The translations under genes were made by a program, and so were the position numbers. The notes below the pieces were generated by a model. It was not told the origin of the DNA and made no database searches. It saw only the letters and a list, made by a program, of their open reading frames with translations. Of a stretch of 64,000 nt of DNA, positions 37,183-46,810 are shown piece after piece. Every line of letters begins with the position of its first letter. Within the stretch, counting starts at the first letter, position 1. Source of the DNA: Microvirga sp. KLBC 81 (GTDB taxonomy: Bacteria > Pseudomonadota > Alphaproteobacteria > Rhizobiales > Beijerinckiaceae); the NCBI RefSeq assembly GCF_003075415.1, contig NZ_QDAH01000007.1, positions 101,032 to 165,031 on the forward strand, written 5' to 3'.

Positions 37183-38007
37183 TCAGACGCCTTCCTCTTC
37201 CTGCTCGACCGCCTTGCAAAGCTTGGTCAGAAAGGTCTCGAGCGCTTCTTCGGGCGGGCAGTCCTTTTCCATGAGAACGCGCAGGCCCCATTGCTCCAGA
37301 ACCGCATGCTCCACCGGATTCGGACGCAGCATGAAGACGTAGGATTGCGGTCGGTCGCGCTCGTAGCCAGATCCGGCCCAGGTCTTCCAGAGCCGGTGCA
37401 GCAGGAAGCGGATGTTGAGATCCGTCATGCTGTAGCCGATGAACAGGATGGTCTTGCCGAGCGAATCCGAGCGGAACTTGATGTCGAGGGGGGATTCGAA
37501 GGAGAGACGGTCGAGATAGTCGGTTTCGGCGATCACGATGGAATCATCGTCGTCGAAATCGCCATGATACTTCACGATCTGCGGCACGCCCTCGCGGATG
37601 CGGGCGATGTCCTTGGCGTTGACGATCTTCACGTAATCCTTGTCCTGGAGGTCGAAGGCGGTCTCCAGGTTCCGGTCGAAATTCGTCGTGTAGATGATCG
37701 GGAAGTCGAGCTTGCAGATGAGCTCGTGGACCTTGGATTTCTTCAGCTTCTCTTCCGGCAGCGTCCAGTGCCGGTCCATCCAGCTGCGAAGGGGCCCGAT
37801 GCTGCCCTGCCTGATCCGGTAGAATTCGGCGAGCGTCAGATAGTTGAGGTCGGTTCCATTGAACCTCGACAGGTCGATGTCGAGTTCCTCCGCGATATGC
37901 TCGATCAGGGTGCTCCAGGAGGGCAGCCCCACGGTCATCGATACGCCTGCCCCGGCAAAGAGAATGGCCTGACGCTTCCTGATGGCCCTGACCAGATCTT
38001 CCTGCAC
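37183..38007 (-). CDS. Stand-alone SIR2-family protein
   Basis: 274 residues, one SIR2-like Rossmann domain (SIR2_2 type). The NAD-binding loop is LFAGAGVSMTVGLPSW (residues 17-31). Candidate catalytic residues are Asn109 in IIYTTNFDRN and His148 in VKYHGDFDDD, and the family closing motif is FIGYSMTDLNIRFLL. These residues match the pair used by NAD-degrading SIR2 proteins of bacterial defence (ThsA type). No TIR, STAND, argonaute or membrane partner is adjacent, so a defence role is only possible. GTG start at 38007 with GGAG seven bases upstream. Flanked by housekeeping genes. Confidence 0.82.
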   Translation of the reverse strand: MQEDLVRAIRKRQAILFAGAGVSMTVGLPSWSTLIEHIAEELDIDLSRFNGTDLNYLTLAEFYRIRQGSIGPLRSWMDRHWTLPEEKLKKSKVHELICKLDFPIIYTTNFDRNLETAFDLQDKDYVKIVNAKDIARIREGVPQIVKYHGDFDDDDSIVIAETDYLDRLSFESPLDIKFRSDSLGKTILFIGYSMTDLNIRFLLHRLWKTWAGSGYERDRPQSYVFMLRPNPVEHAVLEQWGLRVLMEKDCPPEEALETFLTKLCKAVEQEEEGV

Positions 38008-38144
38008 GTGAAACGCTCCTCGTGACGAACTCCTGTCGATAACGCCTCAGATCGCCTCTCGGGCTCATCAGGCGCGATGGATAAGTTTAAGCGTTTCGTG
38101 TGTTGTCTGCAGGATGAGGCCCGTGAAACACGAGAGGACCGGAC

Positions 38145-38717
38145 GTGACAGCCTACCGGATCAAGCAGATCGATACCGTCTATGAGGGGTGGCGCAAGAT
38201 TCTCAAAATGACCGTCCAGATGCCGGACGGGCGGACCATGATCCGCGAGGTCCTCAACAGCGGCGATGCCGCCGCCGTGCTGCCCTACGATCTGGAACGG
38301 CGCAAGGTGATCCTCATTCGGCAGTTCCGCGCGCCTGTGATGCATATCGAGGGACACCCGGATTTCCTGGAGGCTGTGGCGGGCTTGCTCGACGGGGACG
38401 AGCCTGACATTTGCGCCCGGCGCGAGACCATGGAGGAGGCGGGCATCCGGGTCGATCGCCTGGAGCATTTGGGCCATTTCTGGTCGGCACCCGGGATCAC
38501 CACGGAGCGGCTGCACCTCTTCCTCGCGCCCTACACCGAGGCTGATCGGGTTGGCGAGGGCGGCGGGCTTGCGCACGAGCACGAGGACATCGAGGTGCTG
38601 GAAGTGAGCTTCGAGGAATTGGCTGGCCTCATTGCCTCCAACACCATCGCCGACATGAAGACCATGATCCTCGTGCAGGCGCTTCAGATGAAGCACCCGC
38701 AAGCCTTCGAGGTTTAA
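38145..38717 (+). CDS. NudK-like Nudix hydrolase
   Basis: 190 residues. The Nudix box reads AGLLDGDEPDICARRETMEEAGI (quoted in parts: AGLLDGDEP, then ARRETMEEAGI). This is the NudK variant rather than the strict consensus. E. coli NudK hydrolyses GDP-mannose. Other features are NSGDAAAVLPYDLERRKVIL and HFWSAPGITTERLHLFLAPY. GTG start at 38145. The stop codon overlaps that of the convergent esterase gene in a shared TTAA. Confidence 0.87.
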   Translation: MTAYRIKQIDTVYEGWRKILKMTVQMPDGRTMIREVLNSGDAAAVLPYDLERRKVILIRQFRAPVMHIEGHPDFLEAVAGLLDGDEPDICARRETMEEAGIRVDRLEHLGHFWSAPGITTERLHLFLAPYTEADRVGEGGGLAHEHEDIEVLEVSFEELAGLIASNTIADMKTMILVQALQMKHPQAFEV

Positions 38718-39556
38718 TCGAGGCGCTCGGCGTGCCAGCGCAGGTGATCCTCGATGAAGCTGGCGATGAAGAAGTAGGAGTGATCGTAGCCTTCCTGGCG
38801 GCGCAGGGTGAGCGGTTGCCCGGCCCCGGCGCACGCCTCTTCCAGGAACTGCGGCTTCAGCTGGCTTTCCAGGAAGCTGTCGGCGGTGCCCTGATCGACG
38901 AGGATATCGGGCACGCGCGCGCCGCTCTCGATGAGCGCACAGGCATCGTATTCGCGCCAGGCGGACCGTTCGGCGCCGATATAGTTCGACAGCGCTTTTT
39001 CGCCCCAGGGGCAGTTCATGGGCGAGGCGATGGGCGCGAAGGCTGATACGGCTTTGAAGCGACCGGGATTGCGGAGCGCAATCGTGAGCGCACCATGCCC
39101 GCCCATGGAATGGCCGGTGATGCCCTGCCGCTCCATGTCGGCCGGCAGGTTCTCGGCGATCAGCGCCGGCAATTCGCGCTCGATATAGGAGCGCATGCGG
39201 TAGTTCTTCGCCCAGGGTTCCTGCGTGGCGTCAACATAGAAGCCTGCGCCAAGGCCGAAATCGTAGGCACCTCCTGGGTCGTCCGGCACGCCCTCGCCGC
39301 GCGGGCTCGTGTCCGGCGCGATGAGGATGAGGCCAAGCTCCGAGGCCACGCGCTGCGCGCCGGCTTTGACGGTGAAGTTCTCTTCCGTGCAGGTCAGCCC
39401 CGAGAGAAACCACACCACCGGCACTCTGCCCTTTGCGGCCTGCGGCGGAATGTAGGCCGCAAGCCGCATGGGCGTGCCCGTCTCGTCCGAGATGTGGCGA
39501 TAGACGAACTGCGTGCCGCCAAAGCAGCGCGATTGCGAGACGATCTCGAAGCTCAT
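38714..39556 (-). CDS. fghA: S-formylglutathione hydrolase
   Basis: About 280 residues, esterase-D family. The nucleophile is in GHSMGGHGALTIALRNP, the oxyanion region is WFLSGLTCTEENF, and the acid/base part includes DQGTADSFL and GYDHSYFFIASFI. It hydrolyses S-formylglutathione to formate and glutathione, the second step of formaldehyde oxidation. Its partner dehydrogenase gene ends 12 bases upstream. ATG 39556 is preceded by GGTGA; a GTG three codons earlier is possible. Confidence 0.95.
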   Translation of the reverse strand: MSFEIVSQSRCFGGTQFVYRHISDETGTPMRLAAYIPPQAAKGRVPVVWFLSGLTCTEENFTVKAGAQRVASELGLILIAPDTSPRGEGVPDDPGGAYDFGLGAGFYVDATQEPWAKNYRMRSYIERELPALIAENLPADMERQGITGHSMGGHGALTIALRNPGRFKAVSAFAPIASPMNCPWGEKALSNYIGAERSAWREYDACALIESGARVPDILVDQGTADSFLESQLKPQFLEEACAGAGQPLTLRRQEGYDHSYFFIASFIEDHLRWHAERLD

Positions 39557-39568
39557 GCGTGTCACCGA

Positions 39569-40681
39569 TCAGTAGACGATGACGGAGCGGATCGACTTGC
39601 CTTCATGCATGAGATCGAAAGCGGTGTTGATCTCATCCAGCGGCATTGTGTGGGTGATCAGATCGTCGATATTGATCTTGCCCTCCATGTACCAGTCCAC
39701 GATCTTCGGCACATCCGTGCGTCCGCGCGCGCCACCGAAGGCCGTGCCCTTCCACACACGGCCGGTGACGAGCTGGAATGGACGCGTCGAGATTTCCTTG
39801 CCGGCTTCCGCCACGCCGATGATGATGCTCTCGCCCCAGCCGCGATGACAGCATTCGAGCGCCTGGCGCATCACATCCGTGTTGCCGGTGGCATCGAACG
39901 AGAAATCCGCGCCGCCACCGGTGAGATCGACGATCGCCTGCACCACCTTGTCGTTGCCGATGTCCTTCGGATTGATGAAATCGGTCATGCCGAACTTCTC
40001 GGCCATGGCGCGCTTGGCCGGATTGATGTCGACGCCGATGATCTTGTCCGCGCCCACCATGCGGGCGCCCTGGATCACGTTGAGGCCGATGCCGCCGAGG
40101 CCGAACACCACCACATTCGCGCCGGGCCACACCTTCGCCGTGTAGATCACCGCGCCGATGCCGGTGGTGACGCCGCAGCCGATGTAGCAGATCTTGTCGA
40201 AGGGCGCGTCCTCACGCACTTTCGCGAGCGCGATTTCCGGCAGCACCGTGAAATTCGCGAAGGTCGAGCAGCCCATGTAGTGGAACACGGTTTCGCCATC
40301 GCAGCGGAAGCGCGAGGTGCCATCCGGCATGAGGCCCTGGCCCTGCGTGGAGCGGATGGCGGTGCAGAGATTGGTGCGGCGCGACAGGCAGGATTTGCAG
40401 TTGCGGCATTCGGGCGTGTAGAGCGGGATCACATGATCGCCGGGCTTCAGCGTCGTCACGCCGGGGCCGACCTCGCGCACGATGCCCGCGCCCTCATGGC
40501 CGAGAATGGCCGGGAACTTGCCCTCGGAATCGAGCCCCGAGAGGGTATAGGCGTCGGTGTGGCAGACGCCCGTCGCCATCACTTCCACCAGAACCTCGCC
40601 CGGCTTGGGGCCCTCGATGCGGATGGTCTCGATGGTGAGCGGCTTGCCAGCCTCCCATGCGACGGCGGCCCTGGTTTCCAT
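39569..40681 (-). CDS. frmA: S-(hydroxymethyl)glutathione dehydrogenase (class III alcohol dehydrogenase)
   Basis: 370 residues. Zinc-dependent MDR enzyme with catalytic-zinc residues in [12 protein letters not shown] and GHEGAGIV, structural-zinc cysteines in [16 protein letters not shown], and NAD-binding [15 protein letters not shown]. It oxidises S-hydroxymethylglutathione formed from formaldehyde. It forms an operon with the esterase gene downstream. The class III features (TRAIR-like [20 protein letters not shown]) are clear. Confidence 0.96.
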   Translation of the reverse strand: METRAAVAWEAGKPLTIETIRIEGPKPGEVLVEVMATGVCHTDAYTLSGLDSEGKFPAILGHEGAGIVREVGPGVTTLKPGDHVIPLYTPECRNCKSCLSRRTNLCTAIRSTQGQGLMPDGTSRFRCDGETVFHYMGCSTFANFTVLPEIALAKVREDAPFDKICYIGCGVTTGIGAVIYTAKVWPGANVVVFGLGGIGLNVIQGARMVGADKIIGVDINPAKRAMAEKFGMTDFINPKDIGNDKVVQAIVDLTGGGADFSFDATGNTDVMRQALECCHRGWGESIIIGVAEAGKEISTRPFQLVTGRVWKGTAFGGARGRTDVPKIVDWYMEGKINIDDLITHTMPLDEINTAFDLMHEGKSIRSVIVY

Positions 40682-40822
40682 GCTCGTTCTCCCAATGCGA
40701 TTCGATGACGGACTATGTGAACGGGCTTCGCGCTAGGTCAATCGAAGTCTGCTCCATATTCCGGGCTTTCCAGAAAAGTCGGCCGATCATATGTGTTCCT
40801 CTGACAAAGAGAGGATCAGCCC

Positions 40823-41473
40823 GTGCCCAATGTTCGCGCCGCCATCATTCCCGTCACCCCGTTCCAGCAGAATTGCACGTTATTGTGGTGCGAGAAGACC
40901 AAGAAGGCGGCGGTGATCGATCCCGGCGGCGATCTGGAGCGCATTCGCGATGCCATCGCGCAGAGCGGCGTGAGCGTGGAGAAAATCATTCTCACCCATG
41001 GCCATATCGATCATGCAGCGGGTGCGGCAGAGCTGCGCGAGGCGCTTGGGGTCATGATCGAGGGCCCACACGAGGCGGATGACTTCCTGCTTCAGCGACT
41101 GGCCGAGCAGGGGCAGGCTTATGGGATCCCTGCGCGCCCGGTCACGCCGGATCGCTGGCTCAAAGATGGCGACACGGTGACGGTCGGCGACCTCACTCTC
41201 GATGTCCTCCATTGCCCCGGTCATTCGCCGGGCAGCGTCGTGCTGGTTTCGAAAGCGGAGCGCTTTGCCATCGTGGGCGATGTGATCTTCCAAGGCTCGG
41301 TCGGCCGCGTGGATCTTCCCGGCGGCGACGGCAAGGCGCTGATCCGCTCGATCAAGGACAAGCTCCTGCCGCTCGGCGACGACATCGCCTTCATCTGCGG
41401 CCACGGCCCCATGAGCACGCTCGGCCAGGAGCGGCAGACCAATCCCTTCCTTCAGGGTGAGGGGCTTCTTTGA
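40823..41473 (+). CDS. Metallo-beta-lactamase-fold hydrolase, glyoxalase II-like
   Basis: 216 residues. The metal motif is LTHGHIDHAAG, with further ligands in HCPGHSPGS and VGDVIFQGSVGRVDLPGGD. This is the YcbL/GloB-like type that hydrolyses small thioesters such as S-lactoylglutathione. GTG start at 40823 with AGAGGA upstream. Divergent from frmA; a role next to glutathione-dependent formaldehyde removal is possible but not shown. Confidence 0.85.
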   Translation: MPNVRAAIIPVTPFQQNCTLLWCEKTKKAAVIDPGGDLERIRDAIAQSGVSVEKIILTHGHIDHAAGAAELREALGVMIEGPHEADDFLLQRLAEQGQAYGIPARPVTPDRWLKDGDTVTVGDLTLDVLHCPGHSPGSVVLVSKAERFAIVGDVIFQGSVGRVDLPGGDGKALIRSIKDKLLPLGDDIAFICGHGPMSTLGQERQTNPFLQGEGLL

Positions 41474-41479
41474 GGTTTC

Positions 41480-41630
41480 CCCTTGTCATTCCGGGGCGAG
41501 CGAAGCGAGAGCCCGGAACCCATAACCGTCAACATCGCAGAAGGAAGCGATGAGCGTACCGCTTTCTTCTGTGTCGTCGTGGATATGGGTTCCGGGCTCG
41601 GCTCTACGAGCCGCCCCGGAATGACAATGT
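41480..41630. repeat. Intergenic hairpin repeat, family C, copy 2
   Basis: Long inverted repeat: outer arms TTGTCATTCCGGGGC and GCCCCGGAATGACAA, then GAGCCCGGAACCCATAA and ATGGGTTCCGGGCTCG. Total about 145 bases. It lies between convergent genes and is related to the 11.9-kb copy. Confidence 0.78.
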
Positions 41631-41633
41631 AAG

Positions 41634-41668
41634 AATCGAAAAAACCGGCCCGGGATTGCTCCCGGGCC
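41634..41668 (-). terminator. Terminator of katA
   Basis: Nine-base stem CGGCCCGGG / CCCGGGCCG, with a T-run on the minus strand. It starts about 30 bases after the catalase stop. Confidence 0.8.
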
Positions 41669-41697
41669 GTTCCGTTTTGCCCCTACGGCTTGTTGTT

Positions 41698-43164
41698 TTA
41701 TTCCGCCGCCTGGATCAGCACGGCGCCCTTCAGGCCCATGCGGTCGGCAACGCCGAGGCCGTAGGCCTTGTCGGCGAGATAGAAGTGCACGATCTGGCGC
41801 TTCACGATCTCCTCTGGCACGCCCTGCATCGCTTCCGCGATGTTGTCCATGAGCCGGTTCTGCTCCTCCGGCGTCATGAGGCGGAAGAGATTGCCCGGCT
41901 GCGTGTAGTCGTCATTGCCGGCGCGGTGATCGTAACGATCCGCATTGCCCGAGATCTTGAGCGGCGGCTCGGCGGCGCGAGCGGTCTGGACCGGGCCGTT
42001 GAAGGAGTTCGGCTCGTAATAGGCATCGCCCCGGTTCGGGATGTCGAAGAGCATCGAGCCATCCGCATGATAGTGATGGACCGGGCAGCGCGGACGGTTC
42101 ACCGGCAGCGCCTCATAATGGGTGCCGACGCGATAGCGGTGCGCATCCGCATAAGCGAAGATCCGGCCCTGCAGCATCTTGTCGGGCGAGAAGCCGATGC
42201 CCGGCACGATGTTCGACGGCGAGAACGAGGACTGTTCCACCTCAGCGAAGTAGTGCTGGGCATTGCGGTTGAGTTCGAGAATGCCGACCTCGATCAGCGG
42301 ATAATCCGCATGCGGCCACACCTTCGTGACGTCGAACGGATTGTAGGAGGTCTTCTCCGCATCCGTCTCCGGCATGATCTGCACGCAGAACTTCCAGCGC
42401 GGGAAATCGCCGCCTTCGATGGCCTCATAAAGATCGCGCTGGGCGCTCTCGCGATCCTTGGCGACCACGGCCTCGGCCTCGCGGTTCGTCCAGGTCTTGA
42501 TGCCCTGCATGGACTTGAAGTGGAACTTCACCCAGAAGCGCTCACCCGCCTCGTTGATGAAGGAATAGGTGTGCGAGCCGAAGCCGTGCATGAAGCGGTA
42601 GCCCTGGGGCAGGCCGCGATCCGAGAACAGGATCGTCACCTGGTGCAGGCTCTCGGGGCTGAGCGACCAGAAATCCCACATGGCTTTCGGCGAACGCAGG
42701 TTGGTCGAGGGATGGCGCTTCTGCGTGCGGATGAAGTCGGGGAACTTCAGCGGGTCGCGGATGAAGAACACGGGCGTGTTGTTGCCCACGATGTCCCAGT
42801 TGCCCTCTTCTGTGTAGACCTTCAGGGCAAAGCCACGCACGTCGCGCTCGGCATCCGCCGCGCCGCGCTCGCCGGCGACGGTGGAGAAGCGCAGGAAGAT
42901 CTCCGTCGCCTTGCCGATTTCGGAGAACACCTTCGCCTTGGAATACTTGGTGATGTCGTTGGTGATGGTGAGCGTGCCGTAAGCCGCCGAGCCCTTGGCA
43001 TGCACCACGCGCTCCGGAATGCGCTCGCGGTTCTGGTGGGCCAGCTTTTCGATCAGCTGGTAATCCTGCAGCAGCAAGGGGCCGCGCTCGCCGGCCGACA
43101 GGCTGTTCTGGTTGTCGGCAATCGGCGCACCGGCCGTGGTCGTCAGTGTCGTTGTCTTTGTCAT
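41698..43164 (-). CDS. katA: Catalase (monofunctional, small subunit)
   Basis: 488 residues from the ATG at 43164. The distal haem histidine is in [15 protein letters not shown], the proximal tyrosine region is [15 protein letters not shown], and the NADPH-binding region [20 protein letters not shown] is present. It dismutates hydrogen peroxide. The gene is divergent from oxyR across 97 bases, the classic arrangement for OxyR control. Upstream in-frame codons to 43218 show no conservation. Confidence 0.96.
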   Translation of the reverse strand: MTKTTTLTTTAGAPIADNQNSLSAGERGPLLLQDYQLIEKLAHQNRERIPERVVHAKGSAAYGTLTITNDITKYSKAKVFSEIGKATEIFLRFSTVAGERGAADAERDVRGFALKVYTEEGNWDIVGNNTPVFFIRDPLKFPDFIRTQKRHPSTNLRSPKAMWDFWSLSPESLHQVTILFSDRGLPQGYRFMHGFGSHTYSFINEAGERFWVKFHFKSMQGIKTWTNREAEAVVAKDRESAQRDLYEAIEGGDFPRWKFCVQIMPETDAEKTSYNPFDVTKVWPHADYPLIEVGILELNRNAQHYFAEVEQSSFSPSNIVPGIGFSPDKMLQGRIFAYADAHRYRVGTHYEALPVNRPRCPVHHYHADGSMLFDIPNRGDAYYEPNSFNGPVQTARAAEPPLKISGNADRYDHRAGNDDYTQPGNLFRLMTPEEQNRLMDNIAEAMQGVPEEIVKRQIVHFYLADKAYGLGVADRMGLKGAVLIQAAE

Positions 43165-43207
43165 GGTCGTCCCCATTGAGTGGGGCGTAAGATGCCGATG
43201 ACGATTG

Positions 43208-43243
43208 ATAAGGTCCAATTATATTGATTACAAAGTGTGATCA
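43208..43243. promoter_or_regulatory. LysR-type binding region between katA and oxyR
   Basis: An inverted repeat ATAA-N7-TTAT (43208-43222) is followed by TGAT-N11-ATCA (43225-43243), the T-N11-A type used by LysR regulators. The AT-rich stretch lies between divergent katA and oxyR, so it probably binds OxyR. Confidence 0.5.
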
Positions 43244-43261
43244 GATATTCTTATCGGCGTT

Positions 43262-44191
43262 ATGGTCACATTGCGGCAGTTACGATATTTCGACGCGTTG
43301 GCGCGCACCCGGCATTTCGGCATGGCCGCCGATCAATGCGCCGTGACGCAGCCTGCGCTCTCCATGCAGATCAAGGAGCTCGAGCGGGAGCTTGGCCTCG
43401 AACTCGTCGAGCGGCGCGGCAATTCTGTTGTTCTGACGCGGGCAGGACAGGAGATTGCCGAACGGGCCGAGGCGATCCTGGGTCAGGTGCGCGAATTGTC
43501 GGAGCTTGCGTGCCAGCATCAGGGGGTGCTCTCCGGCCCCATGCGGCTTGGCATCATTCCCTCCGTGGCGCCCTATCTCCTGCCTGCGATCCTCACAGAG
43601 GTTGAGAGGCAATATCCGAAACTCGATTTGCAGATCCGCGAGACGCAGACCGACATGCTGGTGGACGAGCTCTCACGCGGCGATCTCGATGCCGTGCTGA
43701 TCGCGCTGCCTGTGCAGAATGCGCAGCTGGAATCGATGCCGCTCTTCGATGATCGCTTTCTCGTCGCCGTGCAGGCCCAGGCCGCCGATCAATGGGCGTC
43801 CAAGGACGTGCTTGAATGGATCGGGCAGGAGCGCCTGCTCCTGCTGGAGGAGGGGCATTGCCTGCGCGATCAGGCGCTTCACTATTGCCAGATCGCCAAC
43901 ATGCAGGCGCGCAAAGCCCTCGGTGCCGCCTCGCTCACCACCATCATGCAGATGGTGGCGGCAGGCCATGGCATCACGCTTCTGCCGGAGCTGTGTGCTG
44001 CGACGGAGGTCGACCGCAAGCGCGTTGCGCTCATCCCGTTCCCAGAGAATCCTCCCATCCGCACGCTGGGCCTCGTCTGGCGACGGACGTCGGGACGGAA
44101 GAAGGATTTTTCCGCACTCGGCGATCTCATCAAGACAGTCAGACAGAACGACCAAGGCACGGAGAAAGCCTCTGGCGCGTTGGAGCAGTGA
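43262..44191 (+). CDS. oxyR: OxyR, peroxide-sensing LysR regulator
   Basis: 309 residues. The N-terminal winged helix (TLRQLRYFDALARTRHFGMA, AVTQPALSMQIKELE) is followed by the sensor domain. The redox cysteines are Cys200 and Cys209 in EEGHCLRDQALHYCQ, with the same spacing as Cys199/Cys208 of E. coli OxyR. Peroxide forms a disulfide between them and switches on catalase and related genes. Start ATG 43262. Confidence 0.95.
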   Translation: MVTLRQLRYFDALARTRHFGMAADQCAVTQPALSMQIKELERELGLELVERRGNSVVLTRAGQEIAERAEAILGQVRELSELACQHQGVLSGPMRLGIIPSVAPYLLPAILTEVERQYPKLDLQIRETQTDMLVDELSRGDLDAVLIALPVQNAQLESMPLFDDRFLVAVQAQAADQWASKDVLEWIGQERLLLLEEGHCLRDQALHYCQIANMQARKALGAASLTTIMQMVAAGHGITLLPELCAATEVDRKRVALIPFPENPPIRTLGLVWRRTSGRKKDFSALGDLIKTVRQNDQGTEKASGALEQ

Positions 44192-44227
44192 GATGGTTTT
44201 TCACCGCTCTGGATCAGGAGAGCCGAG

Positions 44228-44860
44228 ATGATCAGAGAGAATCCAATTCAGATCGTGGTCTGGAGCGACTATGTCTGCCCCTTCTGCTACCTGGAGCGGC
44301 CTGTTCTCGAGCGCATCCAGAAGGAGCTTGGCGATAATGTGCAGATCGATTGGCGCTCCTTCGAGCTTCGTCCGGAGCCGGAGCCGACGCTCGATCCGAA
44401 TGCGGAATATCTCCACCGCGTCTGGAACCAGTCCGTTTACCCGATGGCTCAGGATCGCGGCCTGACATTGAAGCTGCCGCCGGTTCAGCCGCGCAGCCGC
44501 AAGGCTCATGAAGCAGCCGAGTTCGCGCGCGATGGAGGCCGGATCGATGCCATGAACAAAGCTCTTTTCAAGGCTTTCTTCGAGCAGGGGCGCGATCTCG
44601 CCGATATCGAAATCCTGCTCGATATCGGCCGGTCCGTCGGCCTGGATCCAGAGGATCTCCGCGAGGCTCTCGTCAGCGGGCGCTATACTCAGAGAGTTCT
44701 CGATGATGAGCACTTGGCACGCCAGATCGGCATTTCCGGCGTTCCTGCCCTTGTCATCAGCGCGGGCCATCAGGCCTATCTCGTTTCCGGCGCTCAGCCC
44801 TATGAGACGGTGAAGGATGTCATAGCCTCCGCCACAGGCGAGAAGAAGCCCGCAACCTAG
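44228..44860 (+). CDS. DsbA-family oxidoreductase (FrnE-like)
   Basis: 210 residues. The thioredoxin-fold active site is CPFC (Cys17-Cys20) in VVWSDYVCPFCYLE, with the cis-proline loop ISGVPALVIS. There is no signal peptide, so it is cytosolic, like FrnE, which is linked to oxidative-stress tolerance. It is 36 bases after oxyR and in the same direction, so it may be cotranscribed with it. Confidence 0.87.
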   Translation: MIRENPIQIVVWSDYVCPFCYLERPVLERIQKELGDNVQIDWRSFELRPEPEPTLDPNAEYLHRVWNQSVYPMAQDRGLTLKLPPVQPRSRKAHEAAEFARDGGRIDAMNKALFKAFFEQGRDLADIEILLDIGRSVGLDPEDLREALVSGRYTQRVLDDEHLARQIGISGVPALVISAGHQAYLVSGAQPYETVKDVIASATGEKKPAT

Positions 44861-44998
44861 TTCGATCCCTTCAGGAAGCCAGAAGCTGCCGAACCATGCA
44901 GGCCTTCTGCATGGGCGGGAACGAGGCTGTCAGCCTGCCGTGCTTATGCTATATTTCGAATTCTCTTCACGAGCGCAGGCTCAGCCAGGGAGGTTCTC

Positions 44999-45664
44999 AT
45001 GGCGCTCCAGCTTGGCGATGTAGCACCGGACTTCGAAGCCGACACTACGGAAGGGCGTATTCGCTTCCATGACTGGATTGGCGATTCGTGGTGCGTGCTC
45101 TTCTCGCACCCGAAGGATTTTACACCTGTCTGCACGACCGAACTCGGCTACATGGCCAGGATCAAGCCAGAGTTTGATCAGCGCAACGTCAAGATCATCG
45201 GGTTGAGTGTCGATCCCGTCGATAACCACGCCAGATGGGCGTCCGACATCAAGGAGACTCAGGGGCATGCCCCCAATTATCCGATGATTGGCGATTCCGA
45301 CCTGCGGATCTCCAAGCTCTATGGAATGCTCCCGGCGAGCACGAGCGGTACATCCGAAGGGCGTACGCCCGTCGACAATCAGACGGTGCGCAACGTCTTC
45401 GTCATCGGTCCCGACAAAAAGATCAAGCTGATCCTTGTTTACCCCATGACGACGGGCCGCAACTTCGACGAGGTCCTCCGGGTCATCGACTCGCTCCAGC
45501 TGACGGCAAAGCACAGGGTGGCAACCCCTGTGAACTGGAAGCAGGGTGAGGATGTCATCATCGCGGGTTCTGTATCGGATGATGAAGCCAAGAAGCTCTA
45601 TCCCGAAGGTTGGAAGGCTCCGAAGCCCTATATGCGCATCGTGCCTCAGCCCGGTACCCGGTGA
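44999..45664 (+). CDS. 1-Cys peroxiredoxin (Prx6 type)
   Basis: 221 residues. The peroxidatic Cys45 is in SHPKDFTPVCTTELG and there is no resolving cysteine in the C-terminal extension. Further family features are GLSVDPVDNHARWASDIKE and TTGRNFDEVLRVIDSLQLT. It reduces peroxides with an external thiol such as glutathione. ATG 44999 has GGGAGG upstream. It lies in a block of redox and sulfur genes. Confidence 0.93.
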   Translation: MALQLGDVAPDFEADTTEGRIRFHDWIGDSWCVLFSHPKDFTPVCTTELGYMARIKPEFDQRNVKIIGLSVDPVDNHARWASDIKETQGHAPNYPMIGDSDLRISKLYGMLPASTSGTSEGRTPVDNQTVRNVFVIGPDKKIKLILVYPMTTGRNFDEVLRVIDSLQLTAKHRVATPVNWKQGEDVIIAGSVSDDEAKKLYPEGWKAPKPYMRIVPQPGTR

Positions 45665-45770
45665 GCGCCCGGTTCACCGCCGGACGTGAATTGTCGGGGG
45701 TGACAATCCTGGCGCTCGATGGAGAGCCCGGGACGGGTCATCGTCTGGACACCTTTTCAGAGGAGCGCCA

Positions 45771-46697
45771 ATGACGAGCATAGAGGCTCCCCCGCATTCT
45801 GCTGCCGAGAGGCAGGCATTGGAGCCGCATGTTGCGGCGTTCTTCGAGCGCCGCACCTGCAGCATCCAATATATCGTCGCCGATACGGCCACGGGAGAAT
45901 GCGCCGTCATCGACCCCGTTCTCGACTACGACGAAAAATCCGGATCGATCGCCACCCATTCGGCGGACCAGCTTCTCCAGCACATTTCCGAGCAGAAGCT
46001 GACTCCCACATGGATTCTGGACACGCATCCTCACGCCGATCATCTGTCCGCAGCAGATTACCTGAAGCGGAAAACAGGGGCTCGGACCGGGATCGGAGCG
46101 AAGGTCGTCGATGTCCAGAAGCTCTGGAAAGACCTGTACAATCTGCCGGATCATTTCCCGACCGATGGCTCGCAATGGGACCGCCTGTTCGCGGATGGAG
46201 ATCGGTTTCGGATCGGCGCATTGGAGGCGGAGGTCCTGTTCTCTCCGGGGCACACGCTTGCGTCGATCACGTATGTCGTCGGCGGTGCAGCCTTCGTTCA
46301 TGACACCCTGCTGATGCCGGACTATGGCACCGCCCGATGCGACTTTCCCGGCGGCAGCGCGGGACAATTGTGGCGAACGATCCAACGCATCCTGTCCCTG
46401 CCGGACGATACCCGCCTCTTCGTGGGGCATGATTATATGCCGGGCGGCCGCGCGCCGGCCTGGGAGAGCACCGTCGGCGATCAGCGATCCCGCAACGTTC
46501 ACCTCCTGCAGGCACCAAGCGAGGAGCGTTTCGTGGAGTTCCGCCAGGCGCGTGACGCGACGCTGCCCATGCCGAAGCTGATCCTTCACGCGCTTCAGGT
46601 GAACATCGCTGCCGGCCGGCTGCCCGAGCCTGAAGGGAATGGCCAGCGTTATCTGAAGATCCCACTTGACGCTCTCCCAGGAGTGCGGTGGGACTAG
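45771..46697 (+). CDS. Persulfide dioxygenase-like metallo-beta-lactamase protein (Blh/ETHE1 group)
   Basis: 308 residues. The metal site is DTHPHADHLSAADYL, with VLFSPGHTLASITYVVG and FVGHDYMPGGR. VIDPVLDYDEKSG at the start of the fold is typical of the Blh/ETHE1 persulfide dioxygenases that oxidise glutathione persulfide. There is no attached rhodanese domain. Cysteine synthase is the next gene downstream, which supports a sulfide-handling role. The usual BigR regulator is not in the window. Confidence 0.85.
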   Translation: MTSIEAPPHSAAERQALEPHVAAFFERRTCSIQYIVADTATGECAVIDPVLDYDEKSGSIATHSADQLLQHISEQKLTPTWILDTHPHADHLSAADYLKRKTGARTGIGAKVVDVQKLWKDLYNLPDHFPTDGSQWDRLFADGDRFRIGALEAEVLFSPGHTLASITYVVGGAAFVHDTLLMPDYGTARCDFPGGSAGQLWRTIQRILSLPDDTRLFVGHDYMPGGRAPAWESTVGDQRSRNVHLLQAPSEERFVEFRQARDATLPMPKLILHALQVNIAAGRLPEPEGNGQRYLKIPLDALPGVRWD

Positions 46698-46746
46698 CGC
46701 ATCGTGCGGAAAAGTAGACCCGGTTTTCCGTAATCAACGATGATCA
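46694..46746. repeat. Palindromic intergenic repeat, family A
   Basis: Degenerate copy: CTAGCGCATCGTGCGGAAAA, then GGTTTTCCGTAATCAACGATG. It lies between the persulfide dioxygenase and cysK genes and overlaps the stop codon of the former. Confidence 0.7.
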
Positions 46747-46810
46747 GACCCCGCTTTGCACGGCATCGGCCCATGCTGAGCATGCAACCATGCAGTAGGA
46801 GAGATATACG

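Noticed and set aside
37183..38717. SIR2 plus Nudix as a two-gene defence operon
   Set aside because: The genes are divergent, and the Nudix protein matches the metabolic NudK variant. No evidence for joint action.
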